39,069 bases of DNA. Origin: an uncultured Bacilli bacterium. Lineage in GTDB: Bacteria; Bacillota_I; Bacilli_A; RF39; UBA660. Each line of letters starts with the position of its first letter. The first letter of the stretch is position 1. The translations under genes were made by a program, and so were the position numbers. Location: assembly GCA_947629205.1 (NCBI GenBank), contig CANRCV010000008.1, positions 1-39,069 on the forward strand, written 5' to 3'. Positions 34,173 to 39,069 of the stretch are shown one piece after another. The notes below the pieces were generated by a model. That model had not been told where the DNA came from. It saw only the letters and a program-made list of their open reading frames with translations, and did no database searches.

Positions 34173-34789
34173 TAAAACCACCCTAATCCAATAACGTTTG
34201 CAAAATAGAATAGAACTAAAAAAAGTATTAAAATACACAAACAATTATAAAATAAATCTCTTTGAAAAAATTTGGGTAAGTGTTTTTTAATCGCTGTAAG
34301 ACCAATAAAGAGTAAAAATCCTATAATGCTTCCTACTACATTTAAAAGAATATCATCAATATCAAAAGAACGTCCTATTTGTAATTGCACTAATTCAACG
34401 GTTAAACTCGATAGAATACTAATAAATAAAATGTGTGATACTTTATTTGCTTTCACATAGCCAGATACAAAATAACCAAATGGGATAAAAATAATTATAT
34501 TTCCTATTACATTATAAATAAAGTTTTTGCTTCCTATTTCATATCGAAATATTTCTGTAAAAGGAACTAAATTAAATCCACTATTTTTATTAATCTCTGT
34601 ACTTGTTAATAATTGATACAATAAAAGAATATAAATAATAAATAATAAATTTAAAAATTCTTTATAAAAAACAAATTTCTCATGATTAATAACAATATAA
34701 GAGACGCGAATCGCAATCAAAATCACTAAAAAAATCACAAGCATCGGCCATATTTCTTGAATAGCATCTGTTAAAGTATCTACAATCAT
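34172..34789 (-). CDS. VanZ-family membrane protein
   Basis: A 205-residue protein with five or six transmembrane helices. The VanZ motifs are FNLVPFTEIFRY, then NVIGNIIIFIPFGYFVSGY, then LSSLTVELVQLQIGRSFDIDDILLNVVGSIIGF. VanZ of Enterococcus gives low-level teicoplanin resistance; most relatives are uncharacterised envelope proteins. It shares four bases (ATGA) with yqfD upstream and one with ybeY downstream, so it is fully integrated in the operon at the place where phoH normally lies. Confidence 0.88.
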   Translation of the reverse strand: MIVDTLTDAIQEIWPMLVIFLVILIAIRVSYIVINHEKFVFYKEFLNLLFIIYILLLYQLLTSTEINKNSGFNLVPFTEIFRYEIGSKNFIYNVIGNIIIFIPFGYFVSGYVKANKVSHILFISILSSLTVELVQLQIGRSFDIDDILLNVVGSIIGFLLFIGLTAIKKHLPKFFQRDLFYNCLCILILFLVLFYFANVIGLGWF

Positions 34790-35934
34790 TCATTTCCCTC
34801 TTTTTCTATAGATATAGAATATTCTTCCACTTTGGCAATATTTTCAATCACCGAATAAAATATATCTACATCTATTGTACTATCATTTAGGGTATTTTTC
34901 AAAACTTTTCTCGTTTTTATGCTCTCATTTTCTAAAAATTTGGCTTTTATTTTTTCATCAGCAAGTTCTAATGCCTTATTTGTCCCCGTTTCTAAGTCAT
35001 ATTCCTTTTGGGTTTCTTTTGTTTCATATTCGGTATCAAAGTAAATAGTAAAATTAAAAAAATGAAATAAAACACGACTTTCGGTTTCATAAGTGGAAAG
35101 ACGACTACGAAAGATTTTATACTTACCGGTTTCATTTTCAATACTTAAATTCCATCGTTTTTTTCCAGTTTTTTCTTTTGTTGTATACTGAATTGGCATG
35201 GAAACACTTGTTTTATAAAAAACCTCTGCATAGATACTACCTTCTGCACAAACTTGATTCACAATATTTTCATTAAATGTAATTTCTCCCGTAATCAAAC
35301 GTTCATTTTCTACTACATATTGTCCTTCATGTACTAAAACCTCTCCTTTAGTACTCATAATACGATCAATTACTCCACTTTTACTAGCAACAATATGACA
35401 ATATGGTTTTTCTTGCTTTTCGGGATTTAGAATTCTTTCTTCAATACGTACAACATAGCGCATTCCTTCATTTTCGATTTCAATCCATTCTAATTGATCT
35501 TTATAACGATTAATAATTTTTTCTTTGATACTTTGTAACGTATTATAATCTTTTTTGAGTGTCCATACATGTATTTTTTCTTCCTCTAAACTTTTTGCAA
35601 CTAAATTTCTTATTTCCTTATTCGAATGAATCACGTCTACTTGGACAATAAAACGACTAAAAAAATTAGTAAGGAATAAAAAAGAAACAATCATAAATAC
35701 TTTTAGAGGAGGCATTAATTTTTGTATTTGAAATAAACCAGTATCTTTTACAAAAATAAATTTCGTCGTTACAATCTCTTTTTTAATTCTTTCTTGGTCC
35801 TCTTTTTTTATTTTTAAATAAAGATCATTATGATCGGTATAAATATCATAAACATTAATATGACTTTTATATAATTTCATAAGAATACGATTTTTAAATT
35901 TTGTCCTACATTTGATATAAATAAAGTGTTCCAT
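34786..35934 (-). CDS. yqfD: YqfD sporulation-family membrane protein
   Basis: A 382-residue protein with one transmembrane helix near residues 75-95 (PPLKVFMIVSFLFLTNFFSRFIV), a small cytoplasmic N-terminal domain, and a large extracytoplasmic beta-rich part (VVRIEERILNPEKQEKPYCHIVASKSGVIDRI, containing a lipoyl/biotinyl-like hairpin). This is the YqfD/SpoIV-like family, in the sigma-E regulon in Bacillus with undefined function. The ATG directly follows the yqfC TAG. Presence of yqfC and yqfD suggests the lineage descends from spore formers and may still sporulate. Confidence 0.88.
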   Translation of the reverse strand: MEHFIYIKCRTKFKNRILMKLYKSHINVYDIYTDHNDLYLKIKKEDQERIKKEIVTTKFIFVKDTGLFQIQKLMPPLKVFMIVSFLFLTNFFSRFIVQVDVIHSNKEIRNLVAKSLEEEKIHVWTLKKDYNTLQSIKEKIINRYKDQLEWIEIENEGMRYVVRIEERILNPEKQEKPYCHIVASKSGVIDRIMSTKGEVLVHEGQYVVENERLITGEITFNENIVNQVCAEGSIYAEVFYKTSVSMPIQYTTKEKTGKKRWNLSIENETGKYKIFRSRLSTYETESRVLFHFFNFTIYFDTEYETKETQKEYDLETGTNKALELADEKIKAKFLENESIKTRKVLKNTLNDSTIDVDIFYSVIENIAKVEEYSISIEKEGNE

Positions 35935-36177
35935 CTAATGATCCAACCTCACTTCTTCTACATTCCCCTCAATTAAAATTTCTCTTTTTTCGAGTCTTTT
36001 AACCGCAAATTGGCTTCCCTTTATAATTAGAAGGAAGGAAGGCATAGACAAATGAATTTCTTCTTCAGTTAGTTTTAAAATATCAATATAATTAAAAACA
36101 TGAATTTTATTTTCATACAAATCAATATAATACTCTTTATCCATTAAAAAATTTTTCATTGTTTTATAAAGATGCAT
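35935..36177 (-). CDS. yqfC: YqfC sporulation-family protein
   Basis: An 80-residue beta-rich protein: YIDLYENKIHVFNYIDILKLTEEEIHLSMPSFLLIIKGSQFAVKRLEKREILIEG. This matches the YabP/YqfC family (the LTEEEI and LIIKGSQF..L.K.EI..EG pattern). It partners yqfD in essentially all genomes that carry it. The start is just inside a gap that follows a strong terminator, so yqfC begins the yqfC-yqfD-vanZ-like-ybeY-dgkA-era transcription unit. Confidence 0.87.
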   Translation of the reverse strand: MHLYKTMKNFLMDKEYYIDLYENKIHVFNYIDILKLTEEEIHLSMPSFLLIIKGSQFAVKRLEKREILIEGNVEEVRLDH

Positions 36178-36211
36178 AAAACCACCTATAAAACTATATG
36201 AATTTATCTAT

Positions 36212-36242
36212 AAAAAAAACAATAGAATTCACACCTATTGTT
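36212..36242 (-). terminator. Terminator between the 260-residue unknown gene and yqfC
   Basis: AACAATAG (36235-36242) pairs with CTATTGTT (36218-36225), eight perfect pairs, followed by a run of T. Confidence 0.9.
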
Positions 36243-37017
36243 TATGAGCCATTTGAAAAGGATCATTTAGAGAATCAATCGTTTCTTTAAATTTTATTTC
36301 TTTTTCTAATAGTTGTTGTTCTCTTTCTTTATGTAAATCAACATAATTGGTTGAAGAAATATCTAAAGGTATTCCTGGTTCATTTAGAGAATACACAAAA
36401 GATTTTAACTCAAAATTATGATTCATACGAAAAGCAATTGTATCAATAAGGGGATACTCATTTCCTTGGTTTAATATGCGAATTTCATCTATAACGATAA
36501 ATTCTCCAGGACGACTAGGATCTTCTTTTAAACTTTTAAATTTTGGTCCATAATATTTATTGGCTGTTATAAAATAAAATTGAGAATTAATAATGGCCAA
36601 ATTTTCAAAAGAAGTAAAAGTAAAATTACTTAAATTTTCTTGTATTAATTCTACTTTAGTACCATTTACTTTTAAATGCGTATATCCTTTTTTATTGTTT
36701 TCCAATGTTTCAATAATAAAATCTGTACCAACACGGGTAATATGACGATTTTCTTCACGAAAAATTAAATATTTTTCAATATCGGTATCATATTTAGCAT
36801 AGAAAGCTTCTTCATACTTAGTATTTATTAAGCCTTCACATAAATAAATTCTTGTTTTAGGAACATAAGCACTATAATGATGTTCCAAGAAAAAACTATG
36901 AATGGTTGCTTTTGCAATCGCTAGTCCATTTAAAAATTCAGGATTCTCTTCAATTTCAATTTTTTGAATCCCAGTTCTTAAATAGGAACGATCTTTATTA
37001 AAAACAATTTCTTTCAT
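36235..37017 (-). CDS. Hypothetical protein between yqeY and yqfC
   Basis: A 260-residue soluble protein that I do not recognise. The first ~200 residues look beta-rich (YLIFREENRHITRVGTDFIIETL, TFTSFENLAIINSQFYFITANKYYG, PGEFIVIDEIRIL), and the end is a charged helix (HKEREQQLLEKEIKFKETIDSL). There is no signal peptide and no catalytic motif. It has its own promoter and strong terminator, so it is an independent insert into the conserved rpsU-yqeY-yqfC order. TAGGAGAG precedes the ATG. Confidence 0.75.
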   Translation of the reverse strand: MKEIVFNKDRSYLRTGIQKIEIEENPEFLNGLAIAKATIHSFFLEHHYSAYVPKTRIYLCEGLINTKYEEAFYAKYDTDIEKYLIFREENRHITRVGTDFIIETLENNKKGYTHLKVNGTKVELIQENLSNFTFTSFENLAIINSQFYFITANKYYGPKFKSLKEDPSRPGEFIVIDEIRILNQGNEYPLIDTIAFRMNHNFELKSFVYSLNEPGIPLDISSTNYVDLHKEREQQLLEKEIKFKETIDSLNDPFQMAHKQ

Positions 37018-37032
37018 CTTTCTCTCCTATTG

Positions 37033-37061
37033 TTATTATAACGTACTTTTTATAAAATGAA
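37033..37061 (-). promoter_or_regulatory. Promoter of the 260-residue unknown gene
   Basis: -10 TATAAT at 37033-37038, a 17-nt spacer, and a partial -35 TTTTCA at 37056-37061. Confidence 0.5.
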
Positions 37062-37089
37062 AATAAAAAAGGTTCTTTTGTTAAACCTT
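37062..37089 (-). terminator. Terminator after yqeY
   Basis: AAGGTT (37084-37089) pairs with AACCTT (37067-37072), followed by a T-run. The stem includes the yqeY stop codon. Confidence 0.75.
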
Positions 37090-37521
37090 CATTAATTGAT
37101 CCTTTACTTTTTTAGAAACAAGACTCATATCAACACGAGAAGCAATTGGTTGTAATTCTTTCATAATAAGTCCCATATCTTTCATACTGGTAGGATTTAT
37201 TTTTGAAAAAGCAGCAGAAATGGCTTTATCTATTTCTTCTTCACTTAATTCTTCTGGTAAATATTTTTTTAAAAGTTCAATTTCTTTTTTTAACGTATTT
37301 GCTTCTTCTATTTTATTATATTTTTCAAATTCTGTAATAGAATCCGTACGCATTTTTACTTGTTTTTTAACAACTGCTATAACATCCTCATCTGTTAAAT
37401 CTTGTTTTTTATTAATACTTTCTAATTGTAAAGCACTTTTAAGCATTCTAAGAACTCCTAAAGAAAACTTATCTTGTTCCTTCATAAATTGCACTAAATC
37501 TTTATTAATTTGTTCTTGCAT
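37081..37521 (-). CDS. yqeY: GatB/YqeY-domain protein
   Basis: A 146-residue all-helical protein of the YqeY family, which shares the tRNA-binding tail domain of GatB. Typical segments are INKDLVQFMKEQDKFSLGVLRMLKSALQ, LTDEDVIAVVKKQVKMRTDSI, EIELLKKYLPEELSEEEI, and DMGLIMKELQP. Its role is unclear; association with tRNA or amidotransferase is proposed by domain only. The start is the ATG at 37521, six bases after AAGGGTG; the track's GTG at 37530 is part of that site. It follows rpsU by 11 nt, the conserved Bacillota pair. Confidence 0.92.
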   Translation of the reverse strand: MQEQINKDLVQFMKEQDKFSLGVLRMLKSALQLESINKKQDLTDEDVIAVVKKQVKMRTDSITEFEKYNKIEEANTLKKEIELLKKYLPEELSEEEIDKAISAAFSKINPTSMKDMGLIMKELQPIASRVDMSLVSKKVKDQLMKV

Positions 37522-37532
37522 TTTAATCACCC

Positions 37533-37715
37533 TTAATAATTTTTATGCTTACGAGCATTTCGAATCATTTCTTTTTTTGCTTCTCTTCTTTTAACTCCTG
37601 GTTTTGTATAGTGTTTCTTTTTCTTTAGCTCAGAAGGGACACCACTTTTAGCAACTTTCATTTTCCATGTTTTCATTGCTTTATCTAAGTTACCATTTAC
37701 CACTACTTTTGTCAT
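37533..37715 (-). CDS. rpsU: 30S ribosomal protein S21
   Basis: A 60-residue basic protein of the small ribosomal subunit near the anti-Shine-Dalgarno region. MTKVVVNGNLDKAMKTWKMKVAKSG is followed by the basic helix KPGVKRREAKKEMIRNARKHKNY. At 60 residues it is close to Bacillus S21 (57). GAAAGGAGGG precedes the ATG. It has a strong promoter and leads the rpsU-yqeY operon. Confidence 0.97.
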   Translation of the reverse strand: MTKVVVNGNLDKAMKTWKMKVAKSGVPSELKKKKHYTKPGVKRREAKKEMIRNARKHKNY

Positions 37716-37747
37716 ACAATCCCTCCTTTCAAAATTACACTACACTG

Positions 37748-37777
37748 ATTATAGCACCAAAGTCCTTTATTAAGCAA
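37748..37777 (-). promoter_or_regulatory. Promoter of rpsU-yqeY
   Basis: -35 TTGCTT at 37772-37777, an 18-nt spacer, and -10 TATAAT at 37748-37753 with a TGC extension. Confidence 0.75.
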
Positions 37778-37827
37778 GAAAAAAAGAACACTTGTAGCAT
37801 CTTTTCTCTTAGAGTAACTTATAAACG

Positions 37828-37897
37828 AAAAACCTAACCCTTTGAAAGAGTTAGGAACAACTGACTTAGAGCTTCGAAAGATTTCTAAGTGCAAGTC
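37828..37897 (-). ncRNA. AbiF-associated hairpin RNA, downstream copy
   Basis: Predicted ~70-nt RNA on the abiF strand. The first hairpin (37864-37890) is ACTTAGA/TCTAAGT with the loop AAATCTTTCGAAGC, preceded by TTGC and followed by GTCA. The second hairpin (37833-37855), CCTAACTC/GGGTTAGG, runs into TTTTT and should terminate transcription. TATAAT at 37904-37909 lies ahead of the first hairpin; no good -35 is visible. The first hairpin repeats the one in the abiF leader, with two compensatory base-pair changes. The likely role is the RNA antitoxin of the AbiF system. Confidence 0.8.
37833..37855 (-). terminator. Terminator of the abiF-associated RNA
   Basis: Eight-pair stem CCTAACTC/GGGTTAGG with one U-G pair and the loop TTTCAAA, followed by TTTTTCG. 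It also separates the abiF locus from the rpsU promoter. Confidence 0.85.
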
Positions 37898-37925
37898 ATT
37901 ATTATTATATTATAATTTTGTAATT

Positions 37926-38798
37926 TTATTCATCAGGGAATCCCATAATTCCTTTTATTTTTTTAATATCAATTGATTTTATTTTTTTACTTAATTTATA
38001 TATTTCTTTAAAAACTTGTTTTTCAAATTGATTATATTTTTTATTATCTAATAAAATACTCATACATTTCAATAACATATAAAAATTAGTCGACTTATCT
38101 TTCATTACATAGGTACTATCTATATTCTTAAAACTTATAAAAAATCTACTACGAAATGTATATAATTTATCATTATGTGCGCAAATATTTCTAGCTAATG
38201 TCAAATTAATAAGAATTTGTTCTAACACCTTATCTGATAATTTAAAATATTTACTAATTTGTTGACGAACATTTTGTTTTAACCAAATATAATACCTACT
38301 TATTTCCCCAAAGGTTAATACTTTTACTAAAACAAAAGGTGGAATATAACCATAAGTATCCTTATAATGTGTTATTGCAGGATGTTTACCATAGTTTTTT
38401 TCTATTTCATCACTAATATGTGCTTGTAATTCTTTTATTTCTTTCTCTTTAGCTTTGCTAGTAGCATCAAAACAATTAATTTTCAAATAATCTTTAATAC
38501 CATAATTTTCTGCAACTATATTAGCTAAAAGAGATTTAATAATAATTTCTATTTCTAGAGCATATTTCAAAAAAATTGATCTTAAATTTTTATCGAAATC
38601 ATATAAGGAAAAAATTTCTTCAAAAGTAACTCCACTAATATACTGATTATTAGTTTTAAAGGCTTCTTTATATGTATTAACAATAGAATAATATGTATAT
38701 CTTTCAAATTGTTCTTTTGCCTTTTTCTTATTATTAACAATTACTCCTTTTAATAATAAATGATTCAACAATTTGTCATTACTTTTATATTCTTTCAT
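37926..38798 (-). CDS. abiF: AbiF-type (Abi_2 family) HEPN protein, probable RNase toxin
   Basis: A 290-residue protein of the AbiD/AbiF (Abi_2) family. N-terminal NDKLLNHLLLKGVIV..KAKEQFERYTYYSIVNTYKEAF, then FEEIFSLYDFDKNLRSIFLKYALEIEIIIKSLLAN, are family-typical. The HEPN RNase motif Rx4H is RNICAH (R203-H208) in LTLARNICAHNDKLYTFR. PPFVLVKVLTFGEISRYYIWL precedes it. The start is 38798, with GGAGG five bases upstream; the track start at 38870 runs back through the leader hairpin. The gene is flanked by two copies of a structured hairpin RNA. AbiF proteins are abortive-infection toxins restrained by an RNA, and recent work places them near the origin of Cas13 (recalled, not checked here). 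Confidence 0.9.
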   Translation of the reverse strand: MKEYKSNDKLLNHLLLKGVIVNNKKKAKEQFERYTYYSIVNTYKEAFKTNNQYISGVTFEEIFSLYDFDKNLRSIFLKYALEIEIIIKSLLANIVAENYGIKDYLKINCFDATSKAKEKEIKELQAHISDEIEKNYGKHPAITHYKDTYGYIPPFVLVKVLTFGEISRYYIWLKQNVRQQISKYFKLSDKVLEQILINLTLARNICAHNDKLYTFRSRFFISFKNIDSTYVMKDKSTNFYMLLKCMSILLDNKKYNQFEKQVFKEIYKLSKKIKSIDIKKIKGIMGFPDE

Positions 38799-38815
38799 TT
38801 TTTCCTCCATAAAAA

Positions 38816-38849
38816 ATGACTTGGGGCTTCGAAAGTATCCCAAGTGCAA
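38816..38849 (-). ncRNA. AbiF-associated hairpin RNA, leader copy
   Basis: TTGC followed by the stem ACTTGGG/CCCAAGT (38819-38845), the loop ATACTTTCGAAGC, then GTCA and TTTTTT. The hairpin plus U-run can act as an intrinsic terminator just ahead of the abiF RBS, so most transcripts may end as a short RNA and only readthrough would express abiF. It is homologous to the downstream copy, including a shared TATAATAATAAT ahead of it. Confidence 0.8.
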
Positions 38850-38859
38850 ATCAATTATT

Positions 38860-38887
38860 ATTATACTCATATATAATCAATTGTCAA
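38860..38887 (-). promoter_or_regulatory. Promoter of the leader RNA and abiF
   Basis: -35 TTGACA (perfect) at 38882-38887, a 16-nt spacer, and -10 TATAAT (perfect) at 38860-38865. The -35 abuts the hairpin at the end of the IS200-like element, so the element may supply it. Confidence 0.8.
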
Positions 38888-38891
38888 CTAC

Positions 38892-38923
38892 CCCGTAACA
38901 AGATTATCGGGGCTTGAATAGGT
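38892..38923 (-). repeat. Right-end hairpin of IS200-like element
   Basis: CCCCG..CGGGG stem with a 12-nt loop, preceded by TTCAAG and followed by TAGTTGACA, about 15 nt after the transposase stop. IS200/IS605 elements carry such subterminal hairpins instead of inverted repeats. The exact element end cannot be fixed without the other flank. Confidence 0.55.
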
Positions 38924-38934
38924 ATCACCAAAAT

Positions 38935-39069
38935 TTAGAATTTTTCATCCGATTTATATAGCAAGTCGTATTTATCTTTTCCCTGATTTTTAACATATTC
39001 TCGTATAACATCTTCAGTTCCGTGCTTACTGACAGTTACAATCCAATATCCATCACTCCAAAATTCTCC
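38935..39069 (-). CDS. tnpA: IS200-type transposase TnpA, 3' end only
   Basis: Last 44 residues of a single-strand Y1 HUH transposase: GEFWSDGYWIVTVSKHG, then EDVIREYVKNQGK, then DLLYKSDEKF. The sequence is in the frame leading off the right edge. FWSDGY is the typical C-terminal signature of IS200/IS605 TnpA; in the complete protein the tyrosine nucleophile lies nearer the C-terminus (about Y25 to Y35 of the visible part). It is on the same strand as abiF. Whether the rest is intact cannot be seen. Confidence 0.85.
   Translation of the reverse strand, partial: GEFWSDGYWIVTVSKHGTEDVIREYVKNQGKDKYDLLYKSDEKF

Noticed and set aside
37712-37894. 60-residue ORF between rpsU and abiF in the ORF track
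   Set aside because: It runs through the abiF-associated RNA hairpin, the terminator and the rpsU promoter, has no RBS, and its peptide resembles nothing.
37864-38845. Two similar hairpins as a possible CRISPR array
   Set aside because: Only two copies ~950 bp apart with a gene between them, no spacers, and covarying stems. They fit AbiF-associated RNA.

Overview
The window is a low-GC, chromosomal, mostly minus-strand stretch of a Bacillota (Firmicutes) genome. Gene order follows two conserved Bacillus-type neighbourhoods: ruvA-ruvB-queA-tgt-yrzE-yrbG-spoVB-comN-relA-dtd-hisS-aspS, and rpsU-yqeY-yqfC-yqfD-ybeY-dgkA-era-yqzL-recO-glyS. TGA is used as a stop (comN and yqfD end in TGA), so this is code 11, not the Mycoplasma code. 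MurE carries the DNPR motif of meso-diaminopimelate enzymes, so a DAP-type wall is expected. Very low GC, reduced neighbourhoods, sporulation-family relics (SpoVB, YqfC, YqfD) and several unknown genes suggest an uncultivated gut-type lineage near Erysipelotrichia/RF39. That placement is an inference.

Layout. 1-4204: aspS (cut by the left edge), asnS and hisS as one operon under a consensus promoter and a T-box whose specifier loop contains the overlapping Asp/His triplets GACAC. 4205-9617: a small orphan, murE, a TPR-like unknown, dtd, a long RelA/SpoT-family enzyme with an altered hydrolase motif, and comN. 9685-12049: spoVB, yrbG (DUF421) and yrzE. 12053-17876: a pilin-like protein, tgt, an unknown, queA, an unknown, a P-loop nucleotide-kinase-like gene, ruvB and ruvA. 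17977-20937: a 986-residue primary-type sigma factor with five tandem ~80-residue repeats after a normal region 4. 20999-25844: a compact Tad/Flp pilus operon (flp, two TadE-like pseudopilins, tadZ, tadA, tadB, tadC). 25905-29964: a 59-residue unknown, DUF192, obg, a putative HExxH protein, an unknown and trmB. 30021-37715: glyS under a very short T-box, then recO, yqzL, era, dgkA, ybeY, a VanZ-like gene, yqfD, yqfC, an unknown, yqeY and rpsU. 37828-39069: an AbiF-type HEPN gene flanked by two copies of a covarying hairpin RNA, then the 3' end of an IS200-type transposase.

The items most worth a second look are: (1) the sigma factor with five tandem modules that look like diverged copies of its own region 4; (2) the abiF locus with its two flanking hairpin RNAs, a likely RNA-antitoxin toxin system belonging to the family proposed as ancestral to Cas13, sitting beside an IS200-type end that may supply its -35 box; (3) the glyS T-box leader, where only about 65 nt lie upstream of the T-box sequence; (4) the RelA/SpoT protein with HE...NN in place of HD...ED.

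Many starts in the supplied ORF track are too far upstream. I corrected them using Shine-Dalgarno spacing or homology, and each entry gives the reason. No gene-free stretch exceeds 300 bases. I saw no tRNA, rRNA or CRISPR array.
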